A DNA stretch of 64,000 bases from Takakia lepidozioides (taxonomy: Eukaryota > Streptophyta > Takakiopsida > Takakiales > Takakiaceae), in assembly GCA_030704615.1 (NCBI GenBank), contig CM060732.1, positions 59,007,053 through 59,071,052 of the forward strand, in the 5' to 3' direction. Positions 55,102-64,000 of this stretch are shown here, piece by piece (the first letter of the stretch is position 1; the number at the start of each line of letters is the position of its first letter). Below the pieces are notes generated by a model that saw only the letters and a program-made list of their open reading frames with translations, had not been told where the DNA came from and did not search any database. The position numbers and the translations under genes are program-made.

Positions 55102-55792
55102 GGGCTCCTTCTGCTTCCTCGGCTTCCGAACTCTAGGTGGGCTTTTCTGAGGCGATATCTGAGGTGTTGAATGAGGACTCGCTGCCTCGATGCACTTCCA
55201 CCTTGTGAGCGCAGCACCCCGGCAGGAGTATCCAAAGTTGACTGTGTTGCCTCGCCCCCCTGCGATCCCTCCCCAGCTCCCATGTCAAACAAACAGGAAA
55301 ACATGAGACACTGCACGCAAAAAAAAAGGTGTAAAAGGAATATTGCGTATGGAGTGCTTCACATCCGCGAAGCACGAATCTCTCACTGGTGGGCGATCCG
55401 AGTCTCCGGATAACGAGGTCTGCATTTCATGCATGAGACGGAGCTTAAGTCGTGTCGTCGGCGGCTTCCCAAAATCCCGCGTCCTCCTTCTTTGCCGGAG
55501 TCGCCTGACCTTCCACAAACTCTATGCTACCACTATGCCGCATAAGGAGAGGAAACGCAGGAGAATGTCACTGCAGAAGGGCAAGGAGCGAGAGAGCGAA
55601 GCGGTGGAACATGCAACCACTATGCACGAGCAGATGCGTAAGCAGCCACGTCTCCCGAAGCGTTGCCACCGTCCACCACTTTCTGCCGTATGGGTGATGA
55701 AGAGATTGTGACCCCTGACACGTTCGCACGGATGAAGTCGACTGGAACACGACGCGTGCCAGTTCCAGCCACCAGTACAAGACGGTTTATCC
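55102..55792 (-). other. Probable 5' region of the ParB-methylase gene
   Basis: Minus-strand frames MGAGEGSQGGEATQSTLDTP (from 55283) and MWKVRRLRQRRRTRDFGKPP (from 55518) may be 5' exons or leader, but the register does not connect cleanly to 55101. No domain is recognised. The promoter is expected near the palindrome array that begins at 55793. Confidence 0.35.
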
Positions 55793-57340
55793 GAATTGCG
55801 GCACCGAAATACCTTCCGTTCACCGGATGCTGTTCCCGGAGCAGCCGGCATTGAATGAAATATCCGCACATCATGAAACCCAACCGCCATGAAAATCCCC
55901 TGCCTATGACATTCAACACAGTCAGGTTCGTACGTTTCATCAGCGGACGAATGAATTTCGGCGCCGAATTCATCCTATAAGTGCTTTCATACACACCTTA
56001 CGAATTTCGGCGCCGAATTCATCGCTTCCCAAGTCCTCATCCGTCATGAGCAAACCTGTCAGTAGGATATCGGAGCGGAATTAATTCCGGGACAGTGGAA
56101 ACGGCTGCACTGGCACATTTCATCCATATTTCGGCGCCGAAATTCATCCAGAGCGAAAACTAAATCGGCACCATGCTACGCTTTGCCGCCATCATTGCCC
56201 CTGACGGATGCTGTCCATGCCTGTTGGACTTGCCATTTCTGGACATTTAACTATAATTTCGGCGCCGAAATTATACTTTATGTGCGGCAACGTCCCGTGC
56301 GAAAAAGACCACTTAATGGATACTGTCGGTTTCAAATGAAAAAACGGCTAAAATGCAATTAATTTTGACAGAAGGGGTTTCATATGCCGATTTCTCCATT
56401 AAATGCAGAATATTCCTGTTATCTTCGTCGGAACGGGGTATTTCCAACGATTTACGGAAAATTATATCATCCAGAAAAAGTGTCGGGTTTGGACGAATTT
56501 CGGCGCCGAAATTCATCCGTCGCATAGAAAATGTAATATTACAGTTACTCATTGCGGACAGTAAGGATGAATTTCGGCGCCGAAATTCATCCATTTCAAA
56601 GAAAAATAAATATTGGAGGGAGGGCATTGGATGAATTTCGGCGCCGAAATCCGGCTCTCAAACCCTGAAAAGAATTTGGAGGGATGAAGTCGGTTGAATT
56701 TAGGGGCCGAAATTCATTGCTCGCGAAGAATTTTTTTTTTTTCGGGAGGACTTCGGATGAATTTCGGCGCCGAAATTCATTGCTCGCGAAGAAAAAGGAA
56801 AATTAGAAGGGAGTACTTGGATGAGATTCGGCGCCGAAGTTCATCTGTCGCAAAGAAAAAAAAACAAAAAGGACTTAGATGAATTTCGCCACCGAAATCC
56901 ATCCGCAGGGCAGCAGAATTAGGGTCGGAAAAGGAGATGAAGAATGAATTTCGGCGCCGAAATACATCCATTCTGCCGATTCAGGATTACTGTCATTCGG
57001 ATGTCGGCACCGATATCCGGACACGTGGTGAATCACGACTGTAATCAGGAACACATTCATCCGTATTTTGGCATCCAAATTCAACCCTTATGTGCAGAAA
57101 CAATTTAATGAAGAAGATGTTCATCCGAATTTCGGCACCGAAATCCATCCGTTGGGTGCTTGGTCAGTTTCATGAGGTAACAAATTACGATTTCTGTTGC
57201 CGGAATTCATCCCCTGGCTTCCAAAGCTGTTACATGACAGAGATGTTCATCCAGATTTCGGTGCCGAAATTCATGGGAAGGCCTGATTTATTGTAGCCCA
57301 AGTGGTTGTACATTACAATTCAGGCACCAAATATCCGATG
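55793..57340. repeat. Central palindrome array of element B (GAATTTCGGCGCCGAAATTC type)
   Basis: More than twenty sites. Well-preserved ones begin near 55951, 56001, 56127, 56253, 56491, 56565, 56629, 56755, 56819, 56943, 57121 and 57247; decayed ones near 55793, 56071, 56691, 56878, 56998, 57057, 57188 and 57316. From 56491 to 57316 the starts are 74, 64, 62, 64, 64, 59, 65, 55, 59, 64, 67, 59 and 69 bp apart. The site at 56565-56592 is a perfect 28-bp palindrome with no loop. Many have GGATG/CATCC outer arms and an A-rich spacer (GCGAAGAAAAA). The array fills the divergent promoter region between the ParB-methylase gene and the transposase. Confidence 0.95.
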
Positions 57341-57480
57341 TGAACTTGCTGTTGTCGTCCTTTTTTTAACGTACGTTACACACCTTCATCTTTACGTGCA
57401 CTGATCACCCATCCTGTTGGATACGGAATCCTCCAGAAAATCATTTGTGTTATTAGGTAGGACACACTCTTCTCATTGCA

Positions 57481-58900
57481 GGACTTCGCTGCGGAGCGTA
57501 CCGAGAGGTCCGTCTTCAAAATGGACTCCCGTGTTTGGGTAAACGTGTACTTCCATCCTGATTCTCTGAAAGCTAAAATACCCTGCGACCAAGGATTTGC
57601 GATTGTCACTGAGCAGTACTTGTGTGTGAAGTTCGGGCTCCGCCCTGGAACGGTGTTTTTGGAAGAGGAGACGAAGGATGCTTATGGAAATTTTCTGGAA
57701 AGTGCCGTCATTCTGCATGCAGATTTCGGAAAAGGCAAAGAGTGGCGGCTCCCAGCTTCTGAATCCATCCGTACAGTGCCATTGGTGAAATCGTGCCTAA
57801 AGAGTTCCCACGCTGGAACTTGGTTGATCCTCCTTCCACAAGAGGGTTGGCGTGCAAGATGTGAAGGATGTGGGCACCTCTTCACAAGCAGAGAAGCCCA
57901 AACATGTGAAAAGGGAAATCCAGGAAAACAGGGAAACAGTCGTCCACGACTTATCCAGTGACGATGAAGACTGTATGGTCCTTCCATCGTATGTTTCGAA
58001 GTCGTCCGTCACTAGGAGTGTTCAGCATACACCGTCCGACTCAACTTCCGTCCGCTCAGTAATCGACATATTGCGGAGGATGAAGACAACGGGTTCCCGC
58101 TCCAGTGACCTTCTTAGGCTTGATTACGACAAAACTCCAATCCATTCTGTGGAAACTTTGCCTGATGTTGTGGATGGGAATGCTATCTACGAGTTCCCTC
58201 CAGTGCCGGCAGGCGCAGGCCCAGACGGCATGCTCGCAGGAATGAACAGGAAACATGACGGCCACCCTTGGTGTGTCACCAAAACTTCATCGTCCAACCT
58301 GGGTGATGGAGTTCGAGTGAGATATGTATTGTGTGCTGGGCATCTTAATGTTTCTCGAGCACATGTTACCATTACACTAGCAAAGGCACCAGGAATGAGA
58401 CTGACTGGATTGGCAATTCGTCGACCCCATTTTGGCCTCAAGGTAGAGTTCCTGCAGGGACGTTCAAGTGTGCCCATTGCAACGCAGCCCCTACGTGCAT
58501 GGCAGTGTGCAACGCCAAGCAGTACTACGTCGGGACCGTCGGCCCAGCGTGCACCAGAGCATGCATTCACATCGGAAAGCATGAGACACCCCCTCGCCAG
58601 AGGCAATTGCAGAGTCGCTTTTCAACAAGCCCAGGATATTATCAAGGAGGAGGTGAGGTTGAGGCCGGGTGCAAAACCAAAGCAGATACAGCTCGCATCG
58701 GCACACATAGATTGCAATTGGCAGAATAATGTCGGAGGACGGAAGCACAAGAGAGAAGCTGGGCGAGGGGGACATGAAGGACCTGCTGGAAGCTGTCTCC
58801 CATGTGTGCAGCCCAATGTCAGGAACCACATTGTCGCTGCAAGAAACGAATCGGAAGAGGATCAGACATGCACTCCATCTTGGAAGTGAAGCGCACATGC
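57481..58900 (+). pseudogene. MULE-type transposase, N-terminal part (element B)
   Basis: After an acceptor (CATTGCAG at 57473-57480) the frame reads DFAAERTERSVFKMDSRVWV, NVYFHPDSLKAKIPCDQGFA and ILHADFGKGKEWRLPASESI. A shift near 57850 leads to VQDVKDVGTSSQAEKPKHVK, VVDGNAIYEFPPV and HPWCVTKTSSSNLGDGVRVR. After a further shift near 58340 comes CYHYTSKGTRNETDWIGNS, FKCAHCNAAPTCMAVCNAKQ and ACIHIGKH. This matches the N-terminal Cys/His region of the element A transposase; the DDE core and SWIM finger would lie in or beyond the gap. Frame breaks at three or more places. Confidence 0.75.
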
Positions 58901-59400
58901 NNNNNNNNNNNNNNNNNNNNNNNNNNNNNNNNNNNNNNNNNNNNNNNNNNNNNNNNNNNNNNNNNNNNNNNNNNNNNNNNNNNNNNNNNNNNNNNNNNNN
59001 NNNNNNNNNNNNNNNNNNNNNNNNNNNNNNNNNNNNNNNNNNNNNNNNNNNNNNNNNNNNNNNNNNNNNNNNNNNNNNNNNNNNNNNNNNNNNNNNNNNN
59101 NNNNNNNNNNNNNNNNNNNNNNNNNNNNNNNNNNNNNNNNNNNNNNNNNNNNNNNNNNNNNNNNNNNNNNNNNNNNNNNNNNNNNNNNNNNNNNNNNNNN
59201 NNNNNNNNNNNNNNNNNNNNNNNNNNNNNNNNNNNNNNNNNNNNNNNNNNNNNNNNNNNNNNNNNNNNNNNNNNNNNNNNNNNNNNNNNNNNNNNNNNNN
59301 NNNNNNNNNNNNNNNNNNNNNNNNNNNNNNNNNNNNNNNNNNNNNNNNNNNNNNNNNNNNNNNNNNNNNNNNNNNNNNNNNNNNNNNNNNNNNNNNNNNN
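58901..59400. other. Assembly gap (500 N)
   Basis: Exactly 500 N. It hides the rest of the element B transposase and right end, and the junction with the retroelement that follows. Confidence 0.95.
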
Positions 59401-60105
59401 GCTTGATTGGTACTGACCCTGGTTCCAGTTCAATCTTTGCTGACAGATTTCAGTGGTATTCCTTTTAGATCCTCGTAGCTCCAAGCAAATACATCTCTGT
59501 ATTTGATGAACAACTCTTAGCTTCTTCAAGAATTCTGGCTCCAAATCAGCTCCTACCTTCACCATCCTCGGTTCCTCTTCAGTTCCCACATTCACTTCCT
59601 GCACCTGCTCATCAGCTGTGATTGTCCAACCAGTCACCACTTCATCATCCTGTAACTCACAGTGGCTGGTTCCTCTAGGATTTCCGTTCTCCTTCCTTTC
59701 TTTCTTCATAGAATGTGATGGGTAACTGCTGGTTTTCCTCTTCAATTCGGTTGCTGACACTACACCACAGCAGATACCACTTAAACAACTTAGGCCTTCC
59801 AGCCGCATCTTTGCAACCTGCTCCCACTCTGGGTGTGCAGCGAACAGGGTAGCTTCCTGCTCCTCATCCAGTCCTCCTCTCTAGTCATACTCTCTAACCC
59901 CTCGAGGTCTTCTCGTAGCAGGTAATCTACTAGATTTATTTGTGGTAATTTGTATCTCGTGCATCCCATTATGCACGGTTAGTAACTGAGAATTCCAGTC
60001 ATGGAATACCCTGGCCTGTTTCAGCCACTGACGTCCCAATAATAAGGAGTAAGCCTCCATGACTTCATCCATCTTCAACATAGTTACTGTGATCATAAAG
60101 ATCAT
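59401..60105 (-). pseudogene. Tat-like element protease/RT junction (R3)
   Basis: Minus strand: MEAYSLLLGRQWLKQARVFH (end of the aspartic protease domain, 60060-59990), a linker, then WTITADEQVQEVNVGTEEEP and EPEFLKKL, and out of frame FIKYRDVFAWSYEDLKGIP at about 59510-59450. The last is the conserved lead-in to reverse transcriptase in Tat/Athila-type pol. Sequence is lost into the gap. Confidence 0.7.
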
Positions 60106-60131
60106 CTTCTGTATCTGTATCTTAACTCCTC

Positions 60132-60636
60132 TTACAATCCCAATGGCTGTACACTTCTTTGATCTGCCATTGTTACTGTAAATGGGGCTGGTTTCATGTT
60201 ACTTAGACCAAGCTTCTTCCTTAATTGGTCTGTCATGATATTTACTCCAAAGCCTCCATCTATCAGTACATCAGTTAGTTCTGTGCTTCCAATTCTCAAT
60301 TGGATTACTGGCATAGAATCATCAAAGTCCATGACTGTTTCTCGCCCTTCCGGCTTCACATTATAACTGGTCACCTTGCTGTTCAGGTCTGTGTTTCCTG
60401 TCTCCTGGGCAATTCGATTGATTGCTTGATACAGCCTGTGTCTACAATAAGGTGCCACAGCCAATAGCTGTCCAATGGTAATCTTTGCTTTGGTCTGGCA
60501 TATTACTTCAGCCAAAGTCCCTTCATTACTTTGCATGTCTGCAACTTCTTTCTTTCCTTTCATCCTCACTCACTCTTCTTCTCCATCAGAATCAGAGAAT
60601 CTGCCACAAGAATATCAGTACTCTTCTGCATTTCCC
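60132..60636 (-). CDS. Tat-like element aspartic protease (R3)
   Basis: The frame from about 60569 contains MPVIQLRIGSTELTDVLIDG, GFGVNIMTDQLRKKLGL and FTVTMADQRSVQPLGL. The DGG(F)GVNIM active-site context is the Tat-lineage form of the retropepsin D(S/T)G motif, here DGG. The preceding basic/acidic region links to gag. Confidence 0.7.
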
Positions 60637-61802
60637 TTATGGTATCTGCCACTTCCTTGTGCAGTTCCTTCTCATCTCTCCAAGCCTCATCATCTTCAGG
60701 CATATCACACTGCCATCTTCATTATCATCATCTTCCTCAACTACTGGAGGTATTAGTTTTGGCTTGCTTCTTGTTACTATCATTGTATTTACTTCTGGTA
60801 CAACACATGGCCTAACCATGTGAGCTGCCACCACTGGGCCCTCATTCACAGGAGCTCTCATCTCATTCTGGTGTCTAATCCAGAATGAACAGGCTGCCTT
60901 GCGATGTCCTGGCTGATTACAATAGTAACACAGTTCTTCACCATTGGGTCCTCGCCCTTGGTCTGCTCTTGGATTATTTCTGTAATCCTGATTCCCTGGC
61001 TGGTAATTCCCCCTTGGATTACCCTGATAGTTGCCTCTGGAATTTCCTTGGTAATTCCCTCTTGAATTATCTCTCCCTTCCATGCCATTGTTATAACCAC
61101 CAGGCCTACCATAGTGGTCATGATCATTGTTTTCTCTTGGCTGGGGCTGCACTTGATGCACCCTTACTTGCCTAGGTTCTCTTGCAGTTGTCCTTCTGTT
61201 GTAGTAACAATTCTCAGTAGAATGGTTATCCATCTTACAGATGGTACAATGTTTCTCCTTCATGTGGCATTCAGTGGTGGTATGGCCTTTATTCTGGCAC
61301 TTTGCACACCAAACACCCTTCCTCCAATGTGTTGCAGCCTCTGTGGCATACTTCGCCGGCTTTTACTCACCCATCCCTTCTCTCTCCTGAGCATTCCCAA
61401 TTGCTCAATTCTGTTTGCTGTTTCAAACGCCTCCTCCACTGTATTATGGGGTAACATATCCACTTTCTTCTGCAACTCTGGTCTTAGTCCACTCACAAAC
61501 CAAGTCTTCTGTAAACCTGGTGCTGGTACAACAGCCAGCTTTTTCATCATCAATTCCATCTTTTCCATATACTCCTCAACAGTTTCATGCTTCTTTTGCT
61601 TTAACTGTTGTAAACTTCCATACACTTCATCCTCAGTTTTACTTGTCCTGAACCTATTTCGGAATGCTGTATTCAAGCCATTCCAAGTTAGGAAATGATT
61701 ATCAGGAAATCTTGCATACCATTCACTTGCTTTCTTGATAAGTGAACAAGGAAACAATCTCATCTTGGCATCATCGCCATTCTCATTGTTCACTATACAC
61801 AT
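60637..61802 (-). pseudogene. Tat-like element gag capsid and zinc knuckles (R3)
   Basis: The capsid block is MRLFPCSLIKKASEWYARFP, FRNRFRTSKTEDEVYGSLQQ, ETVEEYMEKMELMMKKL and TWFVSGLRPELQKKVDML (61802-61400), a typical Retrotrans_gag domain. After a frame change near 61263 come two knuckles: CTICKMDNHSTENC, and CYYCNQPGHRKAACSFW after an Arg/Gly/Asn-rich repeat stretch (RGNYQGNPRGNYQ type). The nucleocapsid is expected to bind the element RNA. Confidence 0.85.
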
Positions 61803-61909
61803 GTGCTCAAATTGGCTAATGTGTACATCGGGATCCCCTTTTCCTGAATATATATTGGAAAATGTGGTTTTGCCCGTGTTGGTTGTAACGCCATCCGTGG
61901 CCCTACCCT

Positions 61910-62722
61910 CTATCCACTGACAGGTGCTGACACCCTTGCTGGTGCTGGTCCTTGAGGACCTGTTGTAGTTGTGGTGGATCTTCCACCAAGTGGTGGCCCC
62001 TGAGCACTCCCTGCTACTGGCCCCACGATATTCACAGTATTCCCAGCTCCAGTTGCACTACTTCCCACACTCCCTGTCCCCCCAGAGCCAGATCCAGGCA
62101 GCCCGCCTGATCCCCCTGAGCCGACACCTTCGGTGGCCTGTGATCCAAGTGCTCCACTTGATCCACGTCCAACGGGTTGGGATGTCCTGGTTGTAGTCTC
62201 AACCTCAGCTGTTGGGTCTACTTCTTCATACTCTTCCTCTTCCAATTTCTTCTCTCTATTTTCATCCTCCAAGTTCTGCCCTTGGGTTTCTTCTTCACTC
62301 ATGTAACTCAACTGCAATGGTGTTGGACAGTCTGAACTATCCGTTGGTTCTGCCACATCCTCTCCTCCTTCTTCACCCTCCACTTCAGAAGCTGGAGTTC
62401 CTGCTTTTGGTGTTCCATGCCAACTTTTATCAAAGATTTCTGTCAAATCTTTTATCCAGGGATGTACCTCAAATCTTTTACCTCGTGATTGATCTTCTTC
62501 CCGTACCAATTCCCTTAATCTTTCCTGCAAAGAAAAAGAAGGAGTGGCATCCAACTCTAGTTCTTCCGGTATGGGTGATGTACTCTCTGATCTTAATGGT
62601 GTGAGAGGTCCAGATGATTCCCCTATGTCTATTCTCTCCCAAAGATATGGATAATTAGCTTTCAGATAGCTTTCTCTTTTTGCTGAATATCTCTGGAGTC
62701 TAGCTTCTCTTTCATCACTCAT
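61910..62722 (-). CDS. Tat-like element gag, N-terminal region (R3)
   Basis: Near-identical to 2998-3927 (MSDEREARLQRYSAKRESYL, acidic middle, Gly/Ser-rich end). It stops at 61910, but the next frame (GVTTNTGKTTFSNIYSGKGD, HISQFEHMCIVNNENGDD) continues into the capsid block, so one frameshift separates the two halves of gag. Confidence 0.75.
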   Translation of the reverse strand: MSDEREARLQRYSAKRESYLKANYPYLWERIDIGESSGPLTPLRSESTSPIPEELELDATPSFSLQERLRELVREEDQSRGKRFEVHPWIKDLTEIFDKSWHGTPKAGTPASEVEGEEGGEDVAEPTDSSDCPTPLQLSYMSEEETQGQNLEDENREKKLEEEEYEEVDPTAEVETTTRTSQPVGRGSSGALGSQATEGVGSGGSGGLPGSGSGGTGSVGSSATGAGNTVNIVGPVAGSAQGPPLGGRSTTTTTGPQGPAPARVSAPVSG

Positions 62723-62743
62723 GTCCCATGTCTTTCATTTCTT

Positions 62744-63026
62744 TTAATGTGGCAATAACCAAAACTCTCTTCTGTAATATCTCTCGTATATGCCTGGGTT
62801 TCTTTCAAGCTTCAATGCACCCTTGGCTATACTAGAAGTCTCCGTTACCATATAACCATATGGCAAACAAGTCTGGAAAGCTGTTCTTGGTGTGAGTTTG
62901 ATCCACAAAATATCCTTTGGAATCCAATTCTTTACCAGTACAAGCTCTTCATGCATATGAGTATAAACATTCACCTTTCTTTCCTCCCAGCCTTCAAACT
63001 CTACTCGATTAATGGATAGCAATGCT
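62744..63026 (-). CDS. Leader ORF upstream of gag (R3), 5'-truncated
   Basis: LLSINRVEFEGWEERKVNVY, HMHEELVLVKNWIPKDILWI and GYMVTETSSIAKGALKLERN, the same protein as at 3948-4534 but without the internal stop. The element is cut at 63027, where a different gypsy element starts, so its LTR is absent. Confidence 0.6.
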
Positions 63027-64000
63027 CGTCTTATTACACGGAATGAAATGTGTCATCTTTGTAAAACGATCTACAATAACAAGGATTGAATCGGTGGTTT
63101 TGGAAATTGGAAGGTCCGTAATAAAGTCCATAGACACGGACGACCATGGACCATTGGGAATGGGTAATGGTTGAAGAAGGCCATAAGGTCGATGTCGTGG
63201 TCCCTTCGCTCTAGCACACGTGTCGCAAGATTTTATAAATTCTTTCACGAGTTTCCACATCTGCGGCCACCAATAGTCCCTGAATATCAATTCCATTGTT
63301 TTGTTGAAGCCGAAATGTCCTGCAGCCGGAAGATCATGACATGTTTGAAGAATTCACAGTCGTGTAGGTCCTGGAGGTACATAGAGCAGTCCCTTGAAAT
63401 AAAGTAAGTCATCTTTGAATTCGAAGTCGTTTGTAACATGTGGGTTGTCTCGAGGTCGATTTAGTTGACTTCATAGTGTCGTAGCAAATTGGTCGCTCTT
63501 CAGTGCTTCCTGAATCTCCTTTATGATCTCTGCATCGTCATAGGTGGACATGGATAACATATTCAATTGAGATTTGCTGGTTTCAAGATGATGGATTTAT
63601 GTTGGTCAAAAGCTGCATCCCCTTCTTTTGGCGCAAGATACGATCGTCGAGAAAGAGCATCTGGTTTTCCTTGAAGATGTCCGGGACGGTAGGTAATAAC
63701 AAAATCAAACATTGCTAGTGACATACTCCATCTCGCTTGATGTCGATTCAAAACACGAGCACTCATAAAATACTCGAGGTTTTTGTGATCGGTGTAAAGA
63801 GTGACCTGATGTTTAGCTCCCTCCAATAGATAACGCCACTCCTCAAAAACATCAATGATTGCTAAAAGTTCTTTGTCATGGATTTCATAATTGATCTCTG
63901 CAGCGAAAAATTTGCGAGAACGAAAACCAACAGGGTGAAGTCGGCCATCCGTACCGTGTTGAGATAGTATAGCGCCAAGTGCAAAGTCCGATGCATCTGC
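63027..64000 (-). pseudogene. Ty3/gypsy pol fragment of a third lineage (RNase H to integrase)
   Basis: From the right edge on the minus strand: ADASDFALGAILSQHGTDGR, LHPVGFRSRKFFAAEINYEI, KELLAIIDVFEEWRYLLEGA, YTDHKNLEYFMSARVLNRHQ and GHLQGKPDALSRR (RNase H). After a decayed stretch come FRDYWWPQMWKLVKEFIKSC, DTCARAKGPRHRPYGLLQPL and SMDFITDLPISKTTDSILVI (integrase zinc finger and core, 63296-63027). The integrase is truncated at the junction with R3. The style resembles the chromovirus/sushi group and is distinct from the other two elements. Confidence 0.8.

Larger units (their letters stand above)
49658..58900. mobile_element. Element B: MULE-type transposon with ParB-methylase gene and palindrome array
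   Basis: The left end is AGGTTTACTATTTCATGAGC plus CATGAGC-type units to about 49720, inserted in an aminopeptidase intron after GATGAGGG. The intact site is at about 613-630. Inside are a long minus-strand gene (50349-55101), a palindrome-rich divergent intergenic region (55793-57340) and a plus-strand transposase that runs into the gap at 58901. The right end is not visible; retroelement sequence follows the gap. The element is larger than 9.2 kb. Confidence 0.85.

Noticed and set aside
55793-57340. CRISPR array
   Set aside because: Repeats are degenerate palindromes with A-rich partly similar spacers, in a eukaryotic transposon, with no cas genes.
60475-61175. Hydrophobic plus-strand frames opposite R3 gag/protease
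   Set aside because: Antisense shadows of the nucleocapsid region with its two CCHC knuckles.

Overview
The window looks like transposon-rich nuclear DNA of a land plant. The evidence is broken exons of plant genes (aspartyl aminopeptidase, GDSL esterase/lipase, a J-domain protein, chloroplast CcdA, a possible S1-type secreted protein), GT-AG introns, plant-type Ty3/gypsy retrotransposons (Tat/Ogre-like and chromodomain-bearing) and a TNP2-type transposase. A large seedless-plant genome (fern, lycophyte or moss) is my best guess; this is inference. I found no intact host gene and no RNA gene. Two runs of exactly 500 N (10401-10900, 58901-59400) are scaffold gaps of unknown true size.

Layout. 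1-1061: 3' exons of a broken aspartyl aminopeptidase gene, with a CT microsatellite in an intron. 2752-6251: S1-like exon and scrambled minus-strand pieces of a Tat-like retroelement (gag, upstream ORF, primer-binding site, LTR, 3' ORF). 6252-14590: element A, a MULE-type DNA transposon with CATGAGC-rich terminal inverted repeats, a SWIM-type transposase, the end of a second gene, a palindrome array and an inverted pair of unknown genes. 14591-22012: Tat-like element R1 (RNase H, integrase, several unusual ORFs after integrase, LTR). About 21824-37990: a near-perfect tandem duplication of an 8-kb block holding an LTR, a fragment of a third MULE (element C), a Tat-like 3' ORF and LTR, GDSL and J-domain fragments, and part of a chromovirus. 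36182-41856: the complete but frame-broken chromovirus. 42277-43263: CcdA exons. 43737-47999: TNP2/CACTA-type transposase with a BAH/Tudor-like tail. 48181-49657: 5' exons of the aminopeptidase gene, interrupted by element B. 49658-58900: element B. 59401-63026: gag-protease of another Tat-like element. 63027-64000: piece of a third gypsy lineage.

The most interesting system is in elements A, B and C. Besides a MULE transposase, they carry a second gene that reads as a fusion of a ParB/sulfiredoxin-like domain (DGNHR motif) with a C-terminal region resembling a beta-class DNA N4/N6 methyltransferase (motif I near the C terminus, followed by an AGR...FEGD stretch). The same elements, and nothing else in the window, are studded with palindromes. 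All share the core CGGCGCCG, but each element has its own flanks (TGC.. in A, TTC.. in B, TAC/TGC in C). In element B more than twenty of them form an array with a spacing near 63 bp between the divergent ParB-methylase gene and transposase gene. I suggest a eukaryotic transposon that carries its own site-recognition or DNA-modification module with cognate palindromic sites. The parts are seen in the sequence; their functional link is inference. All copies here have frame breaks, some of which may be assembly errors.
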